Below, in pieces: positions 1 to 6,310 of a stretch of 6,530 nt of DNA (its first letter is position 1; every line of letters begins with the position of its first letter). The stretch is from a bacterium (GTDB lineage: Bacteria > UBA9089 > CG2-30-40-21). The stretch spans positions 1 through 6,530 of the forward strand of contig JAHIZN010000368.1 in NCBI GenBank assembly GCA_018814245.1, in the 5' to 3' direction. Under the pieces are notes generated by a model. It saw only the letters and a program-made list of their open reading frames with translations. It was not told the DNA's origin and did not search any database. The position numbers were made by a program, and so were the translations under genes.

Positions 1-1007
1 CTGAAGGCATCAAAGAATCCAATATCAAAACACTTGAACAGTATAAGATAATTGAAGATAATAAACAATAACATGGCTGGCACAAGACAGATTAATGGCA
101 GCACCATCCTCTTTTGATGAAGAGAGGCGTATTGGAATACCCAAACCATGGAAAGGGCATAAAGGATAAGATACGGAGAAAGTATTTCTGCCCATACCCC
201 AAGATATTGAAGAGAAAACGGCCACACAAAACCAAGCTTAAGACAAGAAGACCTCTGTATCAGGGGTAATACCCAAAAGGCTGATGTCCCAATGGCAATA
301 GATAATACCCAAAAACCCTTACGCAATGAACGATGATTAAAGAGCCATATTAAAAATATACCAAGTGTAGGTAAAATGCTGTGCATGGGATGGGTAAGAT
401 ATATTATGCCGAGTGTCAATCCAGTTAAAACCACATCCCTCAGCCTTCCATTCTCCTGAAAGCATCCAATGGCAAAATAAAGGGCTAATGGAAAAAGTCC
501 AATGGCTATTCGGTTGCTCAGCATTCCAATTGCCATCCCTCCAATATCTGCCCCAAGAAACATACTATTTAATATGGCTACATGATAAAGCAGCATGACT
601 AAGACTGTAAAAAAGGTGCTTGTCCTGCTCAAACCAAGCCTGCTGTAGAGGAAAAAGGTTGAAACACCTGGAAGAAAATAGGTAAATAAAGTAAGTAGAG
701 AATAGATATTTTCAATATTAAGGAGATGAAGGGTGATCATATCGAGAAAGATACCAATAAAAATAAAACCGGGCGGATAGAATTGCATAGAGGGTATCCC
801 TGCACTCCAATAGGGATTCCATGTAAACATATTACCCATTTGCGGAATAGCGATCTTAAGGCTATACCATAGCTCAAAAAAGACACCTGGATTATCATCA
901 TGGATTGCAGGATGTCTCCAATCTATGTAGCCGATATAATAAAAACCTATAAATAATGCCAAGATTAAGAGTAAAAAATCTATCCTTTCTAATTTATTTG
1001 GTTTCAT
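1..1007 (-). CDS. Polytopic GT-C-like / PTPS-related-type membrane protein, C-terminus beyond window
   Basis: The frame from the ATG at 1007 stays open for 335 codons to the left edge, so the gene is partial at its 3' end. Visible features are a short cytoplasmic N-terminus and a first hydrophobic segment (about 11-28). A loop follows with an acidic H36-D37-D38 motif, then W63-N-P-Y-W67 and Y77-P-P79. Many further membrane segments follow (about 101-121, 130-148, 165-182, 193-223, 231-249, 277-293, 302-323), with THP at 205-207. An acidic first loop, WNPYW and YPP resemble the '6-pyruvoyl-tetrahydropterin synthase-related' membrane family and GT-C glycosyltransferases, which use lipid-linked sugars on the outer membrane face. 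That family name is historical and does not imply pterin chemistry. The start has a GAGG motif 7 nt upstream (1015-1018) and overlaps the DUF2304 gene by 14 nt, so translation is probably coupled. Membrane protein identity is firm; family assignment is by motif memory; sugar transfer is inferred. Confidence 0.8.
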   Translation of the reverse strand, partial: MKPNKLERIDFLLLILALFIGFYYIGYIDWRHPAIHDDNPGVFFELWYSLKIAIPQMGNMFTWNPYWSAGIPSMQFYPPGFIFIGIFLDMITLHLLNIENIYSLLTLFTYFLPGVSTFFLYSRLGLSRTSTFFTVLVMLLYHVAILNSMFLGADIGGMAIGMLSNRIAIGLFPLALYFAIGCFQENGRLRDVVLTGLTLGIIYLTHPMHSILPTLGIFLIWLFNHRSLRKGFWVLSIAIGTSAFWVLPLIQRSSCLKLGFVWPFSLQYLGVWAEILSPYLILYALSMVWVFQYASLHQKRMVLPLICLVPAMLLFIIFNYLILFKCFDIGFFDAF

Positions 1008-1347
1008 GATTATTCCTCATTTCTCCTTCGAGCAAGGCTATTTGTTGAGCAAGTTTTTTTATCTTATTGGTTAACCCTGAAAGTACTACAGAAAAGTGAA
1101 GACTAATAAGCATCACAAAAATAATGCCAAAAAAGAATAGGGTAGAGGTATTGAGCACAGCTCCAATAAGACTGGTAATGGTTGTCAATCCCTTTTCCCA
1201 AATAGATAGTATCAGGATAACAAATCCAGTAAGCATCCATAGCCATGAATATTCTTCATTTAATTTTCGCCTTCTGACCAGCTCAAAAATGGTTATAATT
1301 AATATAGCACTTATAGTAATAGCCAGAATAGTACTTTTTACAGACAT
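994..1347 (-). CDS. DUF2304-type small membrane protein (117 aa)
   Basis: This is a 117-residue hydrophobic protein. It has a first membrane helix at about 5-24, then a basic RRRKLNEEYSWLW segment (25-37), a second helix at about 38-50, a third hydrophobic stretch at about 66-90, and a short charged helix with heptad-like leucines (about 92-110) that could form a coiled coil. The order helix, RRRKLxEEYSxLW, helix is the hallmark of DUF2304. Members are commonly encoded next to family 2 glycosyltransferases in surface polysaccharide clusters, and their biochemical role is unknown. Here it lies downstream of such a GT2 gene and overlaps the next membrane-protein gene by 14 nt. I chose the ATG at 1347 rather than the one at 1362 because a strong GGAGGA lies 7 nt before it. 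The longer start would put that ribosome site inside the coding sequence and would leave the gene with no clear site. It may be an accessory or anchoring subunit for the GT2 enzyme (inference). Confidence 0.85.
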   Translation of the reverse strand: MSVKSTILAITISAILIITIFELVRRRKLNEEYSWLWMLTGFVILILSIWEKGLTTITSLIGAVLNTSTLFFFGIIFVMLISLHFSVVLSGLTNKIKKLAQQIALLEGEMRNNHETK

Positions 1348-1354
1348 TCTGTTA

Positions 1355-1360
1355 TCCTCC
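1355..1360 (-). promoter_or_regulatory. Ribosome binding site deciding the DUF2304 start
   Basis: On the minus strand GGAGGA occupies 1360-1355 with a 7-nt spacer to the ATG at 1347. It overlaps the alternative ATG at 1362, which has only an A/T-rich stretch upstream. This supports the 117-residue rather than the 122-residue product. Confidence 0.75.
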
Positions 1361-1385
1361 ATGATTTGATTTTTGGTAACACTTT

Positions 1386-1543
1386 AGCCAACTGAAGTAA
1401 AAACTAACCACAGAGACACGGAGACACAGAGAATTTATAGAAAACAGAAGTCAAATGCAGTGGTCAGAGCATATTATCTTCTGTCTTCTCTATGAATTCT
1501 GTGCCTCCGTGGTTCATATTCTTTTTTTGTACTTCACTTGGCT
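1386..1543. repeat. Long imperfect inverted repeat, MITE-like or bidirectional terminator-like element
   Basis: The two ends are inverted copies: gccaactgaagta at 1387-1399 against tacttcacttggc at 1530-1542, with 12 of 13 bases matching. Further in, the accac block at 1407-1411 and the arm running to acagaag (1444-1450) pair imperfectly with 1478-1513, including cttctgt at 1478-1484 and gtggt at 1509-1513. The loop is about 27 nt (1451-1477). The left arm carries one extra 8-base unit: agagacac (1412-1419) next to ggagacac (1420-1427). Runs of T leave the stem on both sides: seven T at 1522-1528 on the plus strand, and five T on the minus strand opposite 1399-1403. Outer inverted ends and no coding capacity suggest a small non-autonomous element. 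The stem plus T-runs could also end or slow transcription. It begins just after the glycosyltransferase stop codon and fills the only sizeable gap inside the operon. The structure is directly visible; mobility and function are inferred. Confidence 0.75.
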
Positions 1544-1549
1544 GAATAG

Positions 1550-2494
1550 TTACGATTTCTGCAACTTAAGCCCAACACAGTATCCTGTTAATCCCACGAT
1601 ATTTCTAATTACCATTAAAAATGGCAGGTATAAAACAACAATACTTTTTTTTGCAAATAGCAGCCTGATGGTCATAGGCAGTTGAATGAGAATGATAACA
1701 AGGAATATGGATAGAGTGCTCCATGGCCAGATTATGCATACAGGTAAAGAAAAGAGCAAGATTCCTGTTAATAATATCTGAAACATTAAAAAATAATCTG
1801 TTTTATATAGAGCTGCTCCACGAAGATATGGTCTGTATCTGGCATAGGCATACTGCCGTTTCATGTAATCAAGGAAATTAGTCTTAAAGTGATGCAGTGC
1901 CACAGCTTCTTTAACATAGCATAGTTTATAGTTATTTTTTATAATTCTTAGGTTCAAATCTGCATCTAAACAGGAGTTTTTTAATTGTTCATCAAATCTG
2001 CCAAATCTTTCAAATACTTCTTTTCGATAGATGGCGTTAGCAGATGTAATATGCATAGGATACTCTTCATTATTCCTAAGTTTATATTCAACCTCATACC
2101 CAGCCAATCTGGCTATCCATGGATCGTCTTTTGGTGTAATCAGCCGCCCGCCTACTCCCATAACCCTTTCATCCTTAAACAGTTTCAATACCTTTTTCAG
2201 CCAGTATTCTTCTATCTCCACATCAGCCTCAACAATGGCTATTATCTCGCCTGAGGCTCTATCCAAGCCGGCATTAAGGGCTGATGCCTCACCTGAATTA
2301 TCTTGATGTATAACAAAAATGTTTGGAAATCTACTTTTTAATTCCTCTGCAATATCAAGTGTCCCATCCCTTGAGCCATCATCAACGATAATTACCTCTA
2401 TCAAGTAGTCTCCCTTTTGATTAAAAATAGACTCCACAGCTTGTTTGATGGTTGATTCTGTATTATATGCCGGAACAATAAAACTTATCTTCAT
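1550..2494 (-). CDS. Family 2 glycosyltransferase with C-terminal membrane segments (314 aa)
   Basis: The protein is a GT-A fold, inverting family 2 transferase. The N-terminus reads ISFIVPAYNTESTIKQAVESI (3-23), typical of nucleotide-sugar binding. D38-D39-G40 is the first acidic motif. NAGLDRASGEIIAIVEADVEI (74-94) carries the metal-binding DxD-like site in the variant form E89-A90-D91. L176-D-A-D179 followed by R183 occupies the place of the usual ED-D catalytic-base region. RQYAYARYR (213-221) sits where processive family members have QxxRW, but the exact motif is absent. Two to three hydrophobic helices follow (about 235-257, 259-278, 284-305), so the enzyme is probably anchored with its catalytic domain in the cytoplasm. 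It likely adds a sugar to a lipid carrier or growing glycan, but donor and acceptor cannot be read. Its ATG at 2494 overlaps the stop of the preceding radical SAM gene (ATGA), with AAGGAA 6 nt upstream, indicating coupled translation. Confidence 0.93.
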   Translation of the reverse strand: MKISFIVPAYNTESTIKQAVESIFNQKGDYLIEVIIVDDGSRDGTLDIAEELKSRFPNIFVIHQDNSGEASALNAGLDRASGEIIAIVEADVEIEEYWLKKVLKLFKDERVMGVGGRLITPKDDPWIARLAGYEVEYKLRNNEEYPMHITSANAIYRKEVFERFGRFDEQLKNSCLDADLNLRIIKNNYKLCYVKEAVALHHFKTNFLDYMKRQYAYARYRPYLRGAALYKTDYFLMFQILLTGILLFSLPVCIIWPWSTLSIFLVIILIQLPMTIRLLFAKKSIVVLYLPFLMVIRNIVGLTGYCVGLKLQKS

Positions 2495-3924
2495 TTCTTT
2501 TTCCTTAGTAATTCTATGGCTATCTTGATGTCATTTACAAAACACTGGAAATTAGTGTATGAAGCAATTCTTTTTAATATATATTGTGGCCGCAGGTAGT
2601 AAGCTTTATAAGCGTATCTCTGAAATTGTTCCAATGTGTTATTATTTAGTTCAGGATAACTGATAATGGCTTTATGCAGTGGATCAATATCATCTGATTC
2701 GTCAATCAAGTATCCATGAGATTGACAATGGGAATAAAACTCTGTTCCCTTAAAAGGGGTGGCTATAGAAAACATGACATTTGTACCCTTCATTTGCTTA
2801 AGCTTGGCAATCGTCTTTTTTAGTTCCTGTTTGGTTTCAAATGGAGAAAGACCAAGTACAATGTTTATTTTTGGTGTAATATTATACCTCTGGAGGAGGT
2901 CAATAGCCTTGTAAATGGTTTCCAGATTCATATCCTTTCGGGCATAATCGAGTGTTCTCTGGCAAAGGCTTTCAGCCCCAATATCTATTGATTTGCATCC
3001 AGCCTCAGAAAGGCTTTTTATTACCTCTTCATCTGTCAAAAAGTCTGCCCTTGAAAGGCATCCCCATTCTATGCCTAATTCTTTAATGCCATTGCAAATG
3101 GCTAAGGTTCTTTCTTTGCCCCATAAAAACTGATCATCTATGACCAACACAGACCCAAACCCTTCCTCTTTTATCTGCCTGAATTCTGCAATAATGCGGT
3201 TGGCACTACCAATAGATGGCGATGGTTTTTTGTTAAAATATCTTAAATATTCAAGTTGTCTAGCAAAGCTAATAGAGTTTGGAACGCAGAAAAGGCAATT
3301 AAAGGCACAGCCACGGGAAGCCATCATCACGGTAAAGGGTTTTTTTTGAAATTTAGGGTTGAAGTATTTATTTTTATACTTGCTTAATATCCCGTATGTT
3401 CTCATGGGAACAGGCAACTCATCAAAATCAATCAAGATTTGAGAGGATGGTGGTTCCTCACAAATCTTGTCATCCTTGAGATAACTTCCTCCCTCTATAA
3501 CACCTTTTTCAAGAAAGGTAATTATATTCTTTTCTGGTTCTCCTCTAAATACAACTATTTTCGAATCAATGAGATATTCTTGTGCTACCCTTGTAGGTTC
3601 AGGTCCATGAAAAAGAATCATAGCCTTGCTGGTAATAGATCGTATCCATTTAATAGCCTCTATATCTGTAGCCTTAGAAAGGATAACTGAGTGAATTATA
3701 TAAACATCAGCCATATCCTCTCTTAATCTATCGCAAAATTTATCCCTGTCCCATTTCTCCATGACTGCATCTATATAATTCACCTCAAACCCGCATCGAT
3801 GAATATAAGATAGCAGGTAAAGGTTTGCCAGATCAGGGAAGTGATAGAGTTCATAGCTGCACCCGGCTAATCTTTCTGGTGTTTTTTTTGTAATAGGCGG
3901 CGGCTCAACAAAGGTAATTTTCAT
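2491..3924 (-). CDS. B12-binding-domain-type radical SAM protein with divergent N-terminal domain (477 aa)
   Basis: The layout follows class B (cobalamin-dependent) radical SAM enzymes. An N-terminal Rossmann-like domain (about 1-145) begins KITFVEPPP. The radical SAM core begins at SRGCAFNCLFC, with C206, C210 and C213 as the [4Fe-4S] ligands in CxxxCxxC. VLVIDDQF (259-266), WGCLSRAD (287-294) and IGAES (315-319) mark later core strands. The C-terminal tail has AYYLRPQYILKRI (441-453), similar to the tail of the first radical SAM gene. Two standard features of the cobalamin domain are altered: the usual GGPH is HGPEP (106-110) and the usual GEGE is GEPE (128-131). There is also an extra stretch of roughly a dozen residues after the cysteine cluster compared with the first paralogue (about 220-238). 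Cobalamin binding is therefore uncertain. The start has AGGAG 6 nt upstream (3931-3935) and overlaps the preceding gene by 4 nt; the stop overlaps the GT2 start in the same way. The family is clear; reaction and substrate are unknown. Confidence 0.92.
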   Translation of the reverse strand: MKITFVEPPPITKKTPERLAGCSYELYHFPDLANLYLLSYIHRCGFEVNYIDAVMEKWDRDKFCDRLREDMADVYIIHSVILSKATDIEAIKWIRSITSKAMILFHGPEPTRVAQEYLIDSKIVVFRGEPEKNIITFLEKGVIEGGSYLKDDKICEEPPSSQILIDFDELPVPMRTYGILSKYKNKYFNPKFQKKPFTVMMASRGCAFNCLFCVPNSISFARQLEYLRYFNKKPSPSIGSANRIIAEFRQIKEEGFGSVLVIDDQFLWGKERTLAICNGIKELGIEWGCLSRADFLTDEEVIKSLSEAGCKSIDIGAESLCQRTLDYARKDMNLETIYKAIDLLQRYNITPKINIVLGLSPFETKQELKKTIAKLKQMKGTNVMFSIATPFKGTEFYSHCQSHGYLIDESDDIDPLHKAIISYPELNNNTLEQFQRYAYKAYYLRPQYILKRIASYTNFQCFVNDIKIAIELLRKKK

Positions 3925-4892
3925 TTATTACTCCTTTGTTTATATTTCAAGGTATCGCAGTTGACGCAGATCTTGGTTTGGTTTTTACGAAATTGCTGCA
4001 TCTTTTCTCCATGCCATATAATCGATAGATCTTCTTTCAGAATATTGCCCCCTATCAAATTACGGAGATTACAGCAAGGGGTAACATTTCCGTCAACATC
4101 AATATAAATATAGTTATCTGTTCGCAGACAAACCCTGTCAAAATGGGCAGCAATACGCATCAAAAGATGCTGATCATTGATACAATATACCTGTATCCCA
4201 TATTTCCTTCCAAGTTTTTTGGCTTGCTTGATCAGGATCTTTTCATTTTCTTGTGATGGCCGAACAAGCTGAGGATCATAGCTGGTGTCCTTTCTTACAA
4301 GGTTAACAGCCTTAGCCTTTATTTGAGAGCCAAACTTGATTATCTCTTCTAATCCTTTTAGTCCATCTCTTTGCATTACAGTTTGGAGATAAATATGGGT
4401 GTCTTTTAACGATTTGCTCAAGCTTGAAATATTCTCAATTACCCTTTGATCAGGGGGATGAGAGTCAAGGGTTGATGTATTACTCCATGGTAATAACTCA
4501 ATCGATATGGTAATCTTTTCAACCTTAAGTTTAGCCAAAGATATCCTGTTCTTATCCCCAAGCAGAAAACCATTAGATGTAAATTGAATCATAGTATTAG
4601 GTAAAAGCTTATTTGCCAATGCGATCATTTCTGCTAACCTTGGATGCATCAGGGGTTCTCCCAAACCTGTTAAGATGAGCAATTTAATCAATGGAGATTT
4701 CAAGGAAAGCCTTTTCATGATCTCCTCAAAGGTTTCAAAAGGCATGTCCTCAAGAGGAATATTTAGCGTATCTCTAATACACATCTTACAGCTCAGATTG
4801 CACCTGTTGGTTATCTCAATCTGTATCTCTTCTGGAAATTTGGCTGAATATCCCACCAAATTTCTTATAAACTTAAAAATTTTTCGTCTCAT
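3921..4892 (-). CDS. Radical SAM protein with SPASM/Twitch-like C-terminal cysteines (323 aa)
   Basis: This protein lacks the N-terminal cobalamin domain of its neighbours. IEITNRCNLSCKMC (26-38) is the radical SAM cluster site, with C31, C35 and C38. LTGLGEP (74-80) is the GGEP-like SAM-binding motif. The C-terminus has C255, then a YIDVDGNVTPCCNLRNLIGGNI block with C273 and C274, then C309 and C312 in a CVNC pair. That pattern matches SPASM/Twitch-type proteins, which carry one or two auxiliary iron-sulfur clusters and act in peptide, cofactor and sugar modification. Five cysteines are fewer than the seven of a full two-cluster SPASM domain, so a reduced or single auxiliary cluster is likely. 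C237 is an additional candidate ligand. The N-terminus (MRRKIFKFIRNLVG) is basic and amphipathic and could touch the membrane. The gene starts 2 nt after the preceding stop and ends in an ATGA overlap with the next gene. The ribosome site is weak, fitting translation by coupling. The substrate is unknown. Confidence 0.92.
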   Translation of the reverse strand: MRRKIFKFIRNLVGYSAKFPEEIQIEITNRCNLSCKMCIRDTLNIPLEDMPFETFEEIMKRLSLKSPLIKLLILTGLGEPLMHPRLAEMIALANKLLPNTMIQFTSNGFLLGDKNRISLAKLKVEKITISIELLPWSNTSTLDSHPPDQRVIENISSLSKSLKDTHIYLQTVMQRDGLKGLEEIIKFGSQIKAKAVNLVRKDTSYDPQLVRPSQENEKILIKQAKKLGRKYGIQVYCINDQHLLMRIAAHFDRVCLRTDNYIYIDVDGNVTPCCNLRNLIGGNILKEDLSIIWHGEKMQQFRKNQTKICVNCDTLKYKQRSNK

Positions 4893-4894
4893 AG

Positions 4895-6310
4895 TTACTT
4901 TTCTTTCCTGACTACCTTAATAAATCCTATCAATCCTTTTAAGATATTCCATATCCCTTGTGGATTCGTGATCATTCTTTTAAGATAGGCAATAATAGTT
5001 TTAGGTTTCAAATAAAATCTTTTCAGGATAAGCATAGAATATTGACTAAGTTCCTTTTTGGTTAATCCATGAGGAACAAAGGTTATCTCCAAGAGATTCA
5101 TTTTTCTCCAGTCATCTTCAAATTCTCCAAATTCCTTAGCTGTCTGATAGATTTGAGATCCAGGGAATGGGGTGAACATGTTAACACTAATATCATCCAG
5201 AGGGGTTGTAGTAATAAAATCAATCGTGTGTTGAATGCTTTCCCTTGTTTCCGTAGGAAATCCCATGATAAAGAAGCCTTTGGTCATTATCCCTGCTTCT
5301 TTTGTCCAGATAATAGCCTTTTTCATCTTATCAAGGTGTGTTCTTTTTTTAATGAAATCCAAAATCTTTTGGTCACCGCTTTCTATGCCAAATGCAATTT
5401 GCCAACACCCAGCCCTTTTCATTAGCTTTAAGATGTCTGGCGAAACCATATCTGCCCTGCCAAGACACGACCATGAGATATTTAGCTTCTCCTGAATGAT
5501 GGATTCGCAAATAGTTATCAATCTTGGCTTAAACATTACAAAGGTATCATCCTCAAATAATATTTCTCTAATTCCATAGTTATTATAAAGGTTATGGAGC
5601 ATTTCCAGAATATATTCTGCACTAAATACTCGACAATGGCTTCCAAAAACTGAGCGATCGCAAAAGATACACTTATTAGGACACCCCCTGGAGGTAACAA
5701 GGGATGCAGCTGGCAGCCGCTTAAATCTAAAGGATGGCGGATGATAGGCGTTAGGAAAATTTGGCAGAATGTCCAATGCAGGAAAAGGCAGCATGTTAAG
5801 ATTTTTGATAAATGACCTGGACTCTGTCCTATGAAGCTGACCATTCTCTCTGAAGATAATCCCCTTTATCTCTTTTAAGTCAGTTGTATCCCTGGTAATA
5901 ATCTCTTTTATGGTCTCCTCGCCCTCACCAATAACCCCTATATCAAAGTCTTTAAATAATTCCATAGTTTGTTCAGGTGTAGCTGTCAGATGTGGTCCGC
6001 CAATGATAATTATTGTTTCTTTGCATACCTGCTTAATCTTTTTTGCCAATTCGCCAGCCGAAAAGATTGAAAGGGTTGTAGCCGTTATCCCTGCATATCT
6101 TGGTTGAGCAGCCTGAATCTGGTTAATAATATCCATATCAGACAATCCAAAAGGGCTTGTCTCAATAATCACTGGGGTTACATTGTGTTGCCTTATTACC
6201 CCGGCGAGCGAACATAGCCCTAATGAAGGCATGGTGCTGCCTGCACTTTTAAGCTTACCATATCTTTTATCCATGCTTAATGGGGGATTGATTAAAAAAA
6301 AATTTTCCAT
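4895..6310 (-). CDS. Cobalamin-binding-domain radical SAM protein, BchE-like class (471 aa)
   Basis: The N-terminal cobalamin-type domain (about 1-140) shows FLINPP (5-10), the PSLGLCSLAG segment (28-37), GGPH (104-107) and GEGEE (128-132). There is no DxHxxG, as usual for the class that binds B12 without a histidine ligand. The radical SAM core follows with TSRGCPNKCIFC and cluster ligands C210, C214 and C217. Later core landmarks are LFEDDTF (251-257), CLGRADM (282-288), GIESG (308-312) and GFPTET (350-355). The C-terminal tail (about 431-471) is basic and hydrophobic, with RFYLKPKTI, and may sit on the membrane. Known relatives methylate unactivated carbons or rearrange and close rings on lipids, pigments and antibiotics; which applies here is not visible. 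It is the first gene of the tight block. The start at 6310 fits the family N-terminus, with a modest GAGAG ribosome site 6 nt upstream (6317-6321). A run of nine T (minus strand) lies in codons 3-6. Confidence 0.95.
   Translation of the reverse strand: MENFFLINPPLSMDKRYGKLKSAGSTMPSLGLCSLAGVIRQHNVTPVIIETSPFGLSDMDIINQIQAAQPRYAGITATTLSIFSAGELAKKIKQVCKETIIIIGGPHLTATPEQTMELFKDFDIGVIGEGEETIKEIITRDTTDLKEIKGIIFRENGQLHRTESRSFIKNLNMLPFPALDILPNFPNAYHPPSFRFKRLPAASLVTSRGCPNKCIFCDRSVFGSHCRVFSAEYILEMLHNLYNNYGIREILFEDDTFVMFKPRLITICESIIQEKLNISWSCLGRADMVSPDILKLMKRAGCWQIAFGIESGDQKILDFIKKRTHLDKMKKAIIWTKEAGIMTKGFFIMGFPTETRESIQHTIDFITTTPLDDISVNMFTPFPGSQIYQTAKEFGEFEDDWRKMNLLEITFVPHGLTKKELSQYSMLILKRFYLKPKTIIAYLKRMITNPQGIWNILKGLIGFIKVVRKEK

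Noticed and set aside
280..540. Recurring ccaatggca-like words in the left end
   Set aside because: They encode repeated Ala-Ile-Gly type residues in membrane helices of the partial gene. Spacing is irregular, so they are not a DNA repeat array.
1124..1369. Plus-strand 81-codon frame over DUF2304
   Set aside because: It is antisense to a recognisable DUF2304 protein. Hydrophobicity on the opposite strand is expected from the codon pattern.
1386..1543. CRISPR array
   Set aside because: The element is a single inverted pair with one 8-base tandem unit, not a series of direct repeats with regular spacers, and no cas gene is present.
1455..1685. Plus-strand 76-codon frame spanning the inverted repeat
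   Set aside because: It runs through the repeat loop and right arm and then antisense to the glycosyltransferase, with no recognisable domain.
5069..5425. Plus-strand 118-codon frame
   Set aside because: It is antisense to the conserved radical SAM core, and the composition looks like a shadow frame. All supported genes here are on the minus strand.
5536..5844. Minus-strand 102-codon frame inside the first radical SAM gene
   Set aside because: It lies in another frame over the CxxxCxxC-encoding region of a clear gene. Its translation shows no domain and it has no supporting ribosome site.
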